DNA from: Hormiphora californensis
Taxonomy: Eukaryota > Ctenophora > Tentaculata > Cydippida > Pleurobrachiidae
Length of the DNA stretch: 64,000 bases
Reading direction: 5' to 3'
NCBI GenBank assembly: GCA_020137815.1
Contig: CM035353.1
Span: 5,637,597 to 5,701,596, forward strand
Part shown: positions 34,465-53,678 of the stretch, in pieces
Numbering within the stretch: position 1 is the first letter of the stretch
Layout: each line of letters starts with the position of its first letter
Notes under the pieces: model-generated
What the model was told of the DNA's origin: nothing
What the model saw: only the letters and a program-made list of their open reading frames with translations
The model's database searches: none
Program-made: the position numbers and the translations under genes

Positions 34465-37400
34465 ATGAGAATCAGAAGGGGACCCTCCGTACCGCGGATA
34501 TTTAATGACCCTGTACCTCCACCTGCAGTGACAGTTAGCAGCCGCTGCAAAAACTCTGATGATGCAGCATGCCGTATCCAGGTACATTCCAAATAAATTG
34601 AACATAGTGGATAGTTGAAATCATAATATAAGCTTAATGAGTCTATTGAATAAGCCCGTGAAGTAGCAGGACATTTTGGAGAGTGTTTATGTCAATCTAG
34701 GGCATGTCCAGAATCCTGATTACAGTTGTCGAGTAAGGGGTCTCTCACCCCTTACTCAACAAGATTACAGTCCACAGATACGAGTATACATAAAATTCTG
34801 GCTAAAAAAAGTAAAATTGGTCGAAAAGACTTTTAACAATTCCAATGGATAAGACGGTGCAATGGGCATGGCAAGTTAGTTGTTTCAAATTCCGAAGTTC
34901 AACTGAAAGAGTGTTTTATACAAAAACGGCCGTATAACGCGTTATTTTTTCTCAGCTTATATTTTATATATTTACTGCTTGCAATTGACTGGAACATTCC
35001 AGTCTATAAACGATAATTGGTGGTGTCAAGCCAAAAATAGCATGTACGATTTAACCACTCCAGGGGTGTTTTAGTGAGGGAGTGTTGGTATTTGACGGTT
35101 AAGGCCAGAGGGGGGGGGGGTCGACGGGTTTTTTGGGGTGTTTTTTGAGGTATACGTTATATGAAAGCGCTGGGCAAGGCGGATCGATTAGAACAGACGT
35201 CATCGATGTTGCGCGCACCGTTTGGCCAAAATTTGGGGGTTAACATTTGGCCTATAATGGATGTTAACCCCTATAAATCAGGATTGGTGGGGTCTAGAAC
35301 ATCCATCATTGTACCAAAGGCTTCGTCTTGTCTTGATACAACTTCCTGAAAAGTTTTATGTCGTTACTCCAACTACTTCTTGATTTTTTAGGGGTTTACA
35401 AAATATGCGGAAAAAGCCCTTTTTGCCTCTAATTTTGCTCTTTTTTGGGACATCCTGCCTAACTTCCTGAAATAACGGCTAGGACTCAGACCTTGCCGTT
35501 TGGCATAGTTGTTCTAGAGACCGTGTTCTTCAAATTTGGTGTAGCGATTTTTGATTAAGGCCCCCGTTCAAAAATTATAGGGGTTTACATAAAATTTTCA
35601 TGGACAAAACAAATGTTAACCCCTATAATTTTTGAACGGGGGCCTTAATCAAAAATCGCTACACCAAATTTGAAGAACACGGTCTCTAGAACAACTATGC
35701 CAAACGGCAAGGTCTGAGTCCTAGCCGTTATTTCAGGAAGTTAGGCAGGATGTCCCAAAAAAGAGCAAAATTAGAGGCAAAAAGGGCTTTTTCCGCATAT
35801 TTTGTAAACCCCCAAAAAATCAAGAAGTAGTTGGAGTAACGACATAAAACTTTTCAGGAAGTTGTATCAAGACAAGACAAAGCCTTTGGTACAATGATGG
35901 ATGTTCTAGACCCCACCAATCCTGATTTATAGGGGTTAACATCCATTATAGGCCAAATGTTAACCCCCAAATTTTGGCCAAACGGTGCGCGCAACATCGA
36001 TGACGTCTGTTCTAATCGATCCGCCTTGCCCAGCGCTTTCATATAACGTATACCTCAAAAAACACCCCAAAAAACCCGTCGACCCCCCCCTCTGGCCTTA
36101 AATGGTATTCCAACAGCTATAGTAGCTAGTGACTATAATATAAATGATGATGATATAAGTGCTATAGAAGTGTATCTTCTGGGGGCATTGGTCTGACATA
36201 GAGTTATATGCTAATTGTCTTAACTTTTATTTGCTAATTAGGGACAGTAATAGTCGTTAGATGGGCTCAATGTTAATCAATATCTGTTACACAGAATATT
36301 CTGAAGCCAAAAGACGCCAAACGACAAAACAAACATGGGAGTATGGTGAGAGAGGAAGATTTGAAAAGGTAAAATAGGAGACAAAAATGAAGAGGCATAG
36401 TGAATATAAATGAAGTCTGGCCATAGGATGAGTGCTGCAGGTAACATGGGCCTTTTGCAGATATATATCACTGACAGGTGCTATCTTTACAGGAATACAG
36501 CTGGAGACATTGTCAATGAGTTTGAAATGGTACTATTCCGGGATAAGGATGGGGAAGAAGGTCTCAAGTGCTCACGAGTACGTACAGTGTACATCTACGA
36601 GAAATTGTCTTAGAAACACGTAATAAATATATAATTTGTAAAGACTTTTTTTATACTAAACGACTGTTAAACAAAATAAATGCCAACTTTCAGATTTTAA
36701 AAACAGCTCGTATGGAGGTCAAACTCCAGAAGGAAATTATAATTGAAGTCGTACTCAACACCTCTAAGGTCAGTTGAACTGTCAAAAAACTGATATATTG
36801 CGAGTAAGATAAGGGTATTTCAATTAAACGTACTGACCCACAATTTCTAGGTGGCACAAGAGACTTTGCAGGATTTGTACGAGCTGACTGGATACACCTC
36901 CCTACCCCAAGTGTTCATTTGCCAAAGATTTGTTGGTTAGTGCGGCCTAATATAGTTCGTTTCTACTAGAGGTACATAATATGACAGATTGCTAAAACGT
37001 TCACACAAATTTGGGGATTGAGAATTCCTGGAATATAACGTTTTTATGTTGAGGATATCTGGAGTACGTAATCATGCGTAATAACTGTTTCAGTAAACGT
37101 GGGACTTGTCACCCAAATATGTATTTCGGAAATCCTCAATCCCCAACTATTGATAAATATAGAACATAAGATACTTTTCAAATGTAAATCACACAATTCA
37201 GAGACACCACAGCAAGATAGAACACCCCTAACTTGTTTAGTTTCTTGATAAAGGAGAAATTATTTTTGTTTTTGGATATTCTTTTGTTGGCATTACGGTG
37301 TACTTTAACGAAAGTCATGTGCGTTTAGGTGGCTACTGCAAGGGGCTCAAGTCTCTCCACGAGCAAGGATTGGTGGAGATGCAACTAAGGGTCCTGGCAC

Positions 37401-37729
37401 GAAAAATCGGTAAGAAAGTGTTATACAGATCATGTTTTTTCCTCACTCAACATTTCAAAAAATTATGCCAAAAATTTCAATTTTCACCAACCATCTGTTA
37501 CTGTAACAGATTATCAGATGGTTAGTAAAAATTGAAATTGTTGGCAGCAATTACTGTAACAGCGGTTATATCTAATATAGGAGCCCCACACCCCGCTGTG
37601 TCCTACTCCAAGGATAAAAAGGAAGAAAAGCCTAAGAAGAAACTCCAATTCAAATGGATCAGACTGGCAGAGGCAGATGCCCGAAGGGACGCAGAGAAGA
37701 AGAAGAGCAAACACCAATCAATTAACTAA
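34465..37729 (+). CDS. GrxL1: glutaredoxin-fold protein without active-site Cys
   Basis: Exons 34465-34581, 36295-36368, 36493-36577, 36694-36768, 36851-36935, 37329-37409, 37581-37729; 221 residues, all phases agree. The thioredoxin-fold signature is clear in the second half: LPQVFI (cis-Pro at residue 136), then FVGG and a GLKSLHEQG helix, matching the glutaredoxin TVPxVFI...GG...L block that binds glutathione. The first strand (EMVLFRDKDGEEGLK) has no CPYC motif, so no dithiol redox activity is expected. The C-terminus is Lys-rich (KDKKEEKPKKK) and, unlike its paralogues, has no CxxC. First of five plus-strand paralogues. Intron 1 contains a 995-bp palindromic transposon. The first exon is joined by phase only and is the least certain part. 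Confidence 0.7.
35103..36097. mobile_element. 995-bp nearly perfect palindromic element, TTAA flanks
   Basis: Two ~490-bp arms mirror each other around 35601-35602 with very few differences (G-run length and one substitution seen). Ends are GGCCAGAGGGGGGG, flanked by TTAA on both sides (35099-35102 and 36098-36101). Relatives: 47761-47908 and single ends at 20880 and 38155-38183. The TTAA duplication suggests piggyBac-type mobilisation. The mirrored 62-codon frames are artefacts of the palindrome. Its low divergence suggests recent insertion. Confidence 0.85.
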
Positions 37730-38604
37730 TTAAATTTAAACAGCCCTCTAAGATTATAAGGGTTTTTAAACTCCGATCATAGTGGCATTCATTATTGGTC
37801 GATAGTTGTTTTGTCTACGCTTTATAAAGGATTTCAGAAAAGTTGTAAAACATAATAATATATTATTATTATATTATGTTGGAGCTATTGACCAATCTAG
37901 ATAAAAGAGTTTGCACACCCTGTACCATATATACTATGCCACATGAGTCATGAGAAGAACAGCTTGATCTAGGATTGCCTTGTAGTGAGTAAGTGAGAGC
38001 AGCAAGTTTGTTAGGGATATGTTAGGGATATGTTACCTTGTGATAAATGCAGCGGCGGCCAAATGAGATTGCTACAGTGTTACCGCACCAACCCCATGAG
38101 TAATGGCCACGGACACAATCACATTTTAATGCTATAATATAATGGTCACTTTTTATACCCCCGAAACCCCCCACCCCCTGGCCTTAAGCCAAGGACATCA
38201 TCTTATTGATCATTCTCGCTGAAAAGAATGATTGAGAATACAGATCCCCACCACTTTTCTAATGAGACACAACAACCCCACTGCTGCAGATCCATTAGCA
38301 CAGAACAGATCTAGACAATCTGTTACGCAAGATTGTAATTGTTCACTCATTAATTATAAAGCTCGCTCCAAACATCACACCTTTATATTATACCAACAAC
38401 TTTCCACGAATCTGCGAATCAATCATCTGAATTGACTCGTCAATTCTAACAAGTGTATGACATGTTTTGCAGATGAACTATTGAACTTTCTAGATGAATA
38501 GATGCAACTATTCCCCCAACTATTCAATATTCATCAAACAAAAACAAAATTAACACCAAAATTTACCGGTAACTAGAGTCTACAAACAGTTGTTATTACA
38601 TAGT
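37730..38604. other. Spacer between GrxL1 and GrxL2
   Basis: AT-rich, including a TAATAATATATTATTATTAT palindrome near 37854. It holds one end of the GGCCAG-G-run element (about 38155-38183, TTAA at 38184-38187). No exon recognised. Confidence 0.55.
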
Positions 38605-44994
<6,390 letters not shown>

Positions 44995-47179
44995 GGTAGG
45001 AATACTATAGGGGGAACGGGTCATAAATCTATACTTTCATACCCTTTATTATCGATGTTGGTATATTGGATCCTAGGGACTAGGCAACGACTAGGTAGCT
45101 TCATACCACGTCTCATAAAACCAGATGGCATGGTATGCAATATGGATGGCATGACGTCGCTATTATATATGGGCCAAATAGTGGGGGGGGGGGGCGTCAA
45201 ATAGTGAGGGGGGGGGGGTCAAATAGTGGGAGGGGCGTCAAATTGAATCTCCAAGATAAGGTCAATCCTTTATGAAGGAGTTAATAAAATCGAATTGAGC
45301 ATTACGTCTTACAAGCAAAATATAGAATACTGATCTGTGGCCCATTCTGTGCCATAAGGAAACCTAACATATATCATGTATTTACACAAAGTGTACAATA
45401 GTCTTTATTATAACAGTAGTTACTACAATTATACCTCTCTTATAAGGGCGGCTCCAATTGCAGTAATTTACCATGGTCTCCACTGCACTCTCCACATGGT
45501 CTATTTAATGCCCTCCACTGCACATGTGGATATGTTTGCAGGCCCCGTCACAGAACGTCAGGGCAGCACCACACTTTCCACCCCCCTGTTTCTTGTCCTG
45601 GAAAGGAGGGGAGATATAATTAAGATTAGGGGATATTACAGGGTGTTACACTGTGACCTCCCTGATTATTGTCCTGGAAAGAAGGGGAGATATTACATTA
45701 TATACACTGTGACCTCCCTGTTTCTTGTCCTGGAAAGAAGGGGAGAGGGGGAACTACAGCCGGGGAGATACAGGGGAGATATAACAGGGAACTAGAGGGG
45801 AGATACAGGGGAGATACAACAGGGAACTAGAGGGAAGATACAGGGGGATATAACAGATGATAGAACTAGAAGGTATAGATAGTCCGACACAGTAATTATA
45901 GCTGGAGTAATGATAGCTGGAGTAATGATAGTCTGGTTTGGTGTTGCAACATGTTGTAATGATTGCTGGTTACGTTAGTGGTGTTGTAATACCCCCCATC
46001 TTGGTTCCAGGAATGTGTTATATGGTAGCTTAAGCAGTTACAGAGTTAAATAGACCATGTCAAAAGTCAGTTCACTCAGAGTCCACCTTGCCTAAGGTGA
46101 TTCAAAGTTGACATTAATGGTTTTAGTCTGCGTATGGCAAGTGAGAGTGTCTCCAACTCGCGCACATTACGGATAGTGACAGCCCTAAGGGAGGTCAGGG
46201 CTACGTACTCATTTTCCCTTCCTGCCTTCTTGACCTCTAACCTCAAAGGTGCGAGGATTTCACTAAAGATTTAATTCAGGAAAAAGAGGAGAGAAGTGAG
46301 AACATCCACGATTATTGCCTGTCATACAGTCTAACCAAATCACGCTAAACTACCATCGTAGATATCTAAAAAGGTCGTATTAAATAGGACCGATTCCGTT
46401 TTATGAAAGAACAATATGATGAACAGGAATTAAACATTGGGTGACTCATAGCGGGAAGTACGGTGGTACTTAGCATAGGAAAAACTAGATGATTATATCA
46501 TGGCCCCGGATGTACAGCTGCCTTGCTGGAGAAAAGATAAGGTTGTTTGGTGTGCAAACTTCTTTATGGTGATGATTGCTGCTTTTAGAGTGTGTGTAAC
46601 CCCTCATGGTTCGCGGGGACGGGGCATTAAACTTGCAAGTGATATGTCGGGGGGGGGTGGGGGACATGTAATTTAACTGTTAGATAATCGAGAATAACAG
46701 TGTTCAAGACAGATAAAAAAGTAAACCAGCAGCAACTGTCAGATGTATGCCTACTAAATCCCTTAGCACGTTGTATTTACTTGTTCTAGCGGTAGCCAGA
46801 GGTATGTGTTTCCAACCCCTAGTTCCCACAAGACATTGCTACGTATGCATATACATATTGTAAATTTAACAAATTAGCTACCATTATACTCCAATTGAAG
46901 TCAATTGTGACCCTTAATCCAATGTTGCAGTAAAATTTTCAATAAGACATGATTTACCTGAAAAGAAAGAAGGTATAAAAACAATTTGAAGAAACACAAG
47001 GTGTACAAGAATCTTGCAACCTGACCATAAATTGAGTTTGAAAATACTACGTCTAAACTATATACAGTAAAACGTAACAGCTCTATAAAAAGAGATCAGA
47101 TTCACGTATATTATGAAATTAGATTATGTATGAATGAACAGCTGCAAATTAAACAGTATTTTACCTGGAAGCTGGAATC
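44995..47179. other. Spacer 3' of GrxL2
   Basis: Contains G-run repeats with GTCAAATAGTG units (45180-45240) and a tandem repeat around TTTCTTGTCCTGGAAAGAAG and GGGGAGATACAGG (45590-45860). A 139-codon frame at 45376-45795 spans these repeats and is not supported as a gene. Later exons of the minus-strand fucolectin-like gene may lie at 46.7-47.2 kb, but I could not fix them. Confidence 0.5.
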
Positions 47180-48586
47180 TTATATTTTAGCGGCAAAGAG
47201 TCCATTACAAACATTAGTATCGGTAACTTTTATGGTAATGTCCGTCAGTACAAACACAATGATGTAAAAGTGAGGGGTGTTTAAACCATAAGGACATCTA
47301 TGCATTTCTTTTGTGGTGATCATTCTGTCATTATTAGAGGAAAGACTCGGAAAAAGGACCGGGGTTGGGGTCATAAAAACGTCCCCCTATATATCTACCC
47401 ATCTGACTAATCTCGCTCACCTTGTTCCCAACGCTATCGGAAATAGTGACGGTTGCCTTGTCAAGTTGCTCGTAGCAGCAGGAATGGTATGCATTATAGA
47501 TCACAACATCTCCCACCTGGGACTTCTTGAAGGATGCCTGCGAGAGTGAGGATAGGGGACAATAGTTAGATAGTTGAGTTATTGGGTGGTGGGTTGACTG
47601 TTGAGTTATTGGGTGGTGGGATCAGTATAAGGTTAAAATTTGGGGGATATATAGTTATAAAACGAATATTTATAGCTACTTATATTACTAGATAAGTAGC
47701 TATCATTTTACCCTGAGTGTTAGGGGTTAAATTACCTCTTATTCGTCGAGACACGATTAAGGCCAGAGGGGGGGGGGGGGTCCGGGGGTCAAAAACTCGA
47801 TTTTTTGAAATTCAGATATATCAAAGAGGTTAACAAGCCCGATCTTTTCCGAAACCCCGAAAGTGACTTTTTAGACACCCCGACCCCCCCCCCCCCCCCC
47901 CTCTGGCCTTAGTTAAATATCCGAGGAAACGAGCGACGCTGCGACAATATAATCGACTCGATCTCTAGGCAATAACTAACCATAAACCAGGGGTTTTTCT
48001 CTAGTTTGGAATGGCAAAAAGTGTCAGGATCTTCGTCCAAGGCCATTTCTGCTCCCATTTTTTCGTCCCATTCAGAAGACATGGTTGCCGTGTCGATCTT
48101 TATCTCTTTACAGTCTGAGGGGAGAAAAATGCATCAGTAAACAGTATACAGTCTACTTAAAGTATGTTTTTCAAACTAAACAGACCAGTCAGACGCCGTC
48201 TGTTCATAATCTTGAGATTGTGACAGTATAAACAATACATAGCTTCACCACAAAACAATGCGATTTGGCTCTAGGAGAGACCATATATAAATTTCTAACA
48301 CAGCCTCTCCTGCACCTCCGGGAGATCTCCCAGGGACGGCCTCAGAGACGCCCCAGCTGGGCGATCATATTAGATGCACCGCTCGAGACGGAATCTGCTA
48401 ATCTACTGCCGGAAAAGTGGACGGTTCTGGGGCACGTCCCCGGGGTATCTCCCGGATGTGCAGGGGAGGCCGAAATATTCCTAACTTCCCTTTATGGGCC
48501 CATAACTCACCTCCATTGGAAAAGTCTATGTCCTTTTTGCCTGCCAAAACAGACCCAACAATGGTCAAAATAAGAAAATATTTCAT
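47180..48586 (-). CDS. Secreted fucolectin-like (F5/8 type C) protein, 3' end unresolved
   Basis: Supported exons: 48586-48511, 48114-47981 and 47537-47421, phases 1 and 0. Exon 1 is a signal peptide (MKYFLILTIVGSVLAGKK). Exon 2 has CKEIKIDTATMSSEW, then ALDEDPDTFCHSK and NPWFM; exon 3 has DVVIYNAYHSCCYEQLDKA then VTISDS. The order ALDxDPDTF, W, DVVIYN, CCxEQL, VTISDS matches the fucose-binding lectin jelly roll (known pattern ...IDGDPDTF...W...NR.DCC.ERL...), a secreted carbohydrate-binding module used in innate recognition or adhesion. The last strands should follow below 47421. A frame with TDTNVCNGLFAAKI ending at 47180 looks related, but its splice phase does not match, so the C-terminus is open. 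Confidence 0.65.
47761..47908. mobile_element. Short TTAA/GGCCAG element in lectin gene intron
   Basis: 148 bp with ends GGCCAGAGGGGGGG / CCCCCTCTGGCC, TTAA on the left and TTAG on the right. Same family as 35103-36097. Confidence 0.75.
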
Positions 48587-49196
48587 GGCTAACAAATATT
48601 CAAAAGTGTTACAGGCGAGGCAAAGGACTAACAGGATATGGATTACATAAGAAATCAATTGTATCTATCTGGCCTGGCAACGCAACAAAACTGTCAAGAC
48701 TCAAGACAAGCGACCCGAACAGACGCACAACGAAATGGACACACACGCAAAGAGACTGAACGAGTGAGAGTCGCGCGCGTTCAGATTCACTCGATCTGCA
48801 CGTGCATGCGCGTTATAAGAAAAGCGCTGACAAGCGTCAAGCATGGTCAGTTCTGAGAGAGGCACAATTCATTGTCAACTGTCTGGATGCGCCGACCCGA
48901 TCTGAGCACTCTGTTGCTTTGAGAATCAAAACGGAGCCAGACAGATTGTCAATTGTTTCCCGTTCTGAATTTAAATTTTAAGAGTGAGATTACAGAAACC
49001 GAGTAATGTATGCATAATTTAACTTACCAAAGACTAGAAGTATGGGCTCTTATTAAGTTTTATTTATTTGACTATTGTACCATGCCAGTTAAATTTTAAG
49101 CTTCATCGTCTCAAAGCACTTTAAACTCAATGTTCAACCCAATACAACTACAATGTACTGCACCACCTCTAAACATCTCAATATTTTCATAGCGAA
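48587..49196. other. Spacer between fucolectin-like gene and GrxL3
   Basis: Upstream region shared by the divergent lectin (-) and GrxL3 (+). No further exon or clear promoter motif found. Confidence 0.5.
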
Positions 49197-49817
49197 ATGC
49201 CACTAGCAGGAAAGAGGAAGAAGCAGACCAAGCAAAAAGGAACTGCAATTCACCGACCCCTCGACAAGGGGCATGTCCCGAAAGCAATGTATATTGAAGA
49301 GCGATTGAGGAGAATTAAAGCAGAAGACCGAGCCAAATACAAGCATGAACTTGATGACGGAGGTCAGCAAACAACAATTGTTCCTTTCGTTTTCAAATTT
49401 GAACTTCAGCCTGTCACTTACCTGTTTACTTTCAGATATCAACCAGTTATTAAGGGATCTTTCGGACGACTCCAGCAGCAGTAGCGATAGCGACAGTGAT
49501 CATCATGACTCTTCATCTTCATCGTCTAGCTCTGACTCCGATGACTCTCTGAGGTAAATGTGCACGTGTTACTGTTACGAATGATAGCGGTACTTTGATT
49601 TGACACTTGCACTGTCTGCCAGGCCCCAATTTGAGTGCTCTCGGCGGCGCCAGACAGATTTGACAAGAGTTTACGGAAAATATTAACTAATTCATAATTC
49701 TTGATAGGTCTCTAAGTAAACAGATCAAAAAGCTGAAGACGAAAGAAGCTGAGAAAAGAAGGGAACTGGAGGAAGCATGGTTAACCGAAGCACAAAAGGC
49801 AAAATATATTATTCTTT

Positions 49818-49850
<33 letters not shown>

Positions 49851-49860
49851 CTTTCTTCTC

Positions 49861-49938
<78 letters not shown>

Positions 49939-52562
49939 CTTTCTTCTCTTCCTCTCCATTCGCTATACTGCACTGGATAACTACAGTCGACCCCGATTTA
50001 CCGGAACCCCGATTTACCGCGGGAGGATAAATTCTCCCGATATAGGAAATTAACGGTATTTGGCCCCGATTTACCGGGGAAACCCCTTTCCCCCGAGCAC
50101 CCCGGTAAATCGGGGTCCGACTGCAGTACTACATACTATAGGCGAGGGAGGCAGGAAAGTAGTCTTGACTAGCAGTTAACTCGTAGTTAACTTTGGTAAT
50201 GAAATTACCCCTCTGTTTTTGCAATAAAAGGGGTGACTTCGTAACCAATAGTTAACTGCAGTAACCGCAGTACCGACAGTATCGATACTGCGGTTAAGAT
50301 TAACTTATTAAATTATTTTATCTTAACTAACCCGGTACTTATCTTTAGGAAACAAATAAGAGGTGGAAGCAGAAAGCGTTGTATGTTGATCAGGAGCTAT
50401 ATACGCGGCATAAAGAGATGAAGAGGGAAATCCATGATGTAAGTTGCCTTCCTCGACCCTCTTTCCTTTAAAGGATCAGGGTTAGAATATAACAAGATGC
50501 ATGTAAGATATTCAGCTGGCAAGACAGTGCAGGTAACACTATAACAGCGACGAGGAGCAATTAATGTGTTTATATGTGTAAAACCACTAAACTGTCAGGT
50601 AGGTGGCCCGACAGCGTGGATTCAGCAGCTGTTCAAGACTGTAAACAGTGGGATGAAGGTTACAGAGAACCTTGTGTGGAAGATGGTTTCAAGGTACAGT
50701 CGGACCCCGATTTAACGACAGGATAATCTTCCCCCGATATAGGAAATTAATACTATTTGACCCCGATTTAGCGAACACCGCGATTTAACAAAACTCCTGT
50801 TGGCCATATAATCATTAATCCTGACATTTTTAGGTTCGCGGTTGTTATGTTTGTGAAGGAGGTGAATAAAGAGGCCGGTAAGGCGAGTCAGATTATCGAC
50901 CGAGTCAGGGAAAAACATAACATCAGTGAGGATGAAGTTTTAGAGGTACACAAATCAGGAACCGACCGTCCGACCGACAAAAGTTAACAACCAATCAAAA
51001 CTCGATATTTAGGTCACGTGACTGGTTATCAGCCAATCAGGGACCAGTCTTTCCTGATTCGGTCGGTTCCTGGTATAAATCCAAATCTTAAAAAATTTAA
51101 AACATTTGTTGGTTTGTCTGGAAGAAGAACAGTATAAAACAAAACAGTTCCCTCTCCCCATTGAACCCATAACTTTAGATTCTAGTTATGCATGGATTTA
51201 AGTTTCCGTACAGTTGTATTGTCAGTTTAACCCTTTGAGACCGATAGGGTCACCAGTGACCCCACGCTAATTATGCATCTAGCGTCTGTCCGAACTAAAT
51301 CTAAGAAGTTTAAATGGTTTTCCGGGTTAGAATAGACACTTTTTGGCTGTTTTTGGGGTCATTTTAAGCTTTGAACATCTTAGTTTACTAGAAATGCCAA
51401 CTCTAAGCCATAAAAGTTGAAATTTTGGTGTAAAGTTGGCCATATCTCTAAAACGGTATAAGTAAGCCAATAATGGACCTACAAATCAAAAGAAAACCAT
51501 AGGTTTTACCCCGATATGAAGTTTCGTGATGATTTGATCAAATTTGCAACGCTCAGAGGGCAAATAATGCCGGGGTCACCAGTGACCCTATCGTCCCCTA
51601 ACGCTAATATAGAAATTTGGATTTTACGTGCATTTCTAAAGGATTGGCCACCGATAAAGGTCTAAAACGGCATTTTTCAAACGGGTGCTAGCGACTAACC
51701 GACTCCATCAGTGTTATCTATACATCTTAGAGAGTCGCTGAAAATTTTTTTGAGATTCGTGCTCCTTCATAAAAATTTTCATCTCGGCCAATTTGAAATT
51801 CTAAAATCGGCTACAGATGAGATACAGAGGTCCATAGGGTGTGTAAAATGTGCAGAATGGCCGGGTTTATATAAGTGTTATGAAGAAACATAGGGTCTAA
51901 GATGAGCGGTTTTCGAGTTATAAGGCAAAATAGCTACGAAATCTCAATTGTTTGCATTCCATTTGAGACCGATAGGGTCACTGGTGACCCCACAGAAACA
52001 AAGTTCGTAGAGACGAGTTTTTTGGTTCTGCTTTCAAGTAGGCTTGTTAGGAGTGTCTCCAGCAATTTTCAGATATTTCTGTCGATGGCGCCACTATCGG
52101 TCCCAAAGGGTTAAGTAAAAAAGTTTCAGTTAATAACCGAGAAACTAAAACCCACATTTATCCCAGGTTGTGTTAGATGACTCACATGCCGCAAAGGTGA
52201 CTTTCATCGACTTACAACGTCTCACCAACAAGCGAAACTTCCCCCAAATCTTTGTCAATGAAACTTTCATCGGTGGCCTTGCTGAAACAAAGGTAGAAAT
52301 TGATTATAAGGTTGAATCATCATAAGCTGACGTACTGTCTGAATAGTTTTTCTGTCGAGTAAAATATCGAACTTACACGCAAGTGTACACTGTATAGACT
52401 GTTTGTTAATTTAACTTCCGTTTCCAGGATTTTGCGGAAAAGGGGTTGCTCCTCCGGCAAATACTAATCTTCCAGGGAATAGTGGACAGCAAGTGTGAGA
52501 AATGTGTTAAGCTTGAGGATCATCGAAAGTTGGCATACAGTTCAAAATCATATGACCACTAA
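49197..52562 (+). CDS. GrxL3: glutaredoxin-fold protein with coiled-coil leader and CxxC
   Basis: Exons 49197-49362, 49436-49553, 49708-49798, 50349-50438, 50599-50693, 50834-50945, 52167-52292, 52428-52562; 310 residues, all phases agree. N-terminus basic (GKRKKQTKQKG), then a Ser/Asp run (residues ~66-93), then ~60 residues of Lys/Glu/Arg-rich probable coiled coil. Helical block GGPTAWIQQLFK; first strand FAVVMFVKEVNKEAGK, where CPYC is replaced by a Cys-free stretch; FPQIFV (Pro 250), FIGG; C-terminal KCEKC (289, 292). Intron 3 appears to use a GC donor (AAG-GCAAAA), the only choice that keeps frame; it carries CT repeats and a pogo-like MITE. Intron 6 holds a hAT MITE and a piggyBac-like element. 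Redox-dead by sequence; function unknown. Confidence 0.75.
49813..49963. repeat. CT microsatellite in GrxL3 intron 3
   Basis: About 150 bp of CT with two TTTCTCTTCTTTCTTCTCTT interruptions, starting shortly after the GC-type donor. Confidence 0.95.
49984..50123. mobile_element. Pogo-like MITE 4 in GrxL3 intron 3
   Basis: 140-bp member of the CAGTCGGACCCCGATTTA family (left end CAGTCGACCCC), TA on the left and CA on the right. Confidence 0.75.
50697..50800. mobile_element. Pogo-like MITE 5, 3' truncated
   Basis: Starts CAGTCGGACCCCGATTTAAC four bases after the exon 5 donor of GrxL3 and lacks a right TIR. Confidence 0.65.
50956..51072. mobile_element. hAT-like MITE in GrxL3 intron 6
   Basis: 117-bp member of the CAGGAACCGACCGA family. 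No clean 8-bp duplication is left. It lies 10 bp after the donor of exon 6. Confidence 0.8.
51231..52110. mobile_element. piggyBac-like element with GGGTCA-N4-TGACCC palindromes (2)
   Basis: 880 bp, TTAA on both sides (51227-51230 and 52111-52114), ends CCCTTTGAGACCGATAG and its near-complement. Carries GGGTCACCAGTGACCC near both ends and once inside (near 51248, 51573, 51973). Half-sites and 4-bp spacing match those of 41474-42886, although the spacers differ. Confidence 0.8.
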
Positions 52563-52793
52563 ACAAACTAAACATGAAACCATATTACTAATCAGACATT
52601 TGGGAGAGATTTTTTTAATATGTCGCGAGATACTGCCCAGGCAATTTTACATGCTTGTTTTAAATTTATGGTTTACTAGATGACATTCAGTTAATGTGTT
52701 TGATCGATCTATAAGTTTAAGGTATTTACCAACTTTCTCTCTATCTAAGAACAGAAATGCTCCATTTATAAACTATCTAACATATACGTAGCC

Positions 52794-53603
52794 ATGCTAA
52801 AAGTAAAAACGAAGAAGAAAAAGAAGAAGAAAATTGTCGTGTCGCTTGTGTCGGAATCCTCGTCAGAAAGCGATGAATCAGAAACTCCGGCACCATCGAC
52901 ATCGACAAAGAAATTTCCTCAGAAAACTAAGAACCTGGAAGCTCAGTCCTCACCAGGGAACTCTCTTGCTATTAACAAACTCAAAATGTAAGTAATATTT
53001 AAAAGAGATCAGTGAGATAACCAAGCCTTATACTACCTAACCATTTGCTCCGGTCGGAGCACCGCGTGAATCATGACGCGATGCAGCTGACAGATACTAT
53101 ATCTATAATTCTCCAACAGAGATGAGGGTAGCATGACGGTTGAAGAATACAGTACCAAGATCCTGGAGGAGGTGGGTCCAACCCACTGGGTTCGACATCT
53201 CATGAAGGAGCTGGAGTCCGCTGGACCTATGAGCAAGCACACCAACGTGGCCATTGAAATTATTCGCAATTTCCCCGTCATTGTCTTTTCGAGCTCAGGT
53301 ATTTAACAATTTCAACACAATCAAATGAATCATATTGGTATTGTTCATATAATTACAACAGATTTATCATATTTTATGATGCCGTCATGGACAATGATGG
53401 AGTCTTTTGTTTTGGGTATTATTGAATGCAATTTCAATAGCTTTTATAAAGAAGTCATTGAAATTTCATTTTAAAATGAAATAACCATCAAATTAAATTA
53501 ATGTGGTATTTTCCAAGGGAATAGAGTAGGGAAAAAGGCGATTAAGCTCTTGGATGAAATACGAAGAAAGCACGACATTCATGAAAGCTCAGTTTTGGAG
53601 GTA

Positions 53604-53678
<75 letters not shown>

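Noticed and set aside
35161-36042. Two mirrored 62-codon frames
   Set aside because: Both lie in the palindromic arms and differ at one residue; there is no domain signal and no start context.
45376-45795. 139-codon frame
   Set aside because: Its second half is a tandem repeat around TTTCTTGTCCTGG; no paralogue or motif.
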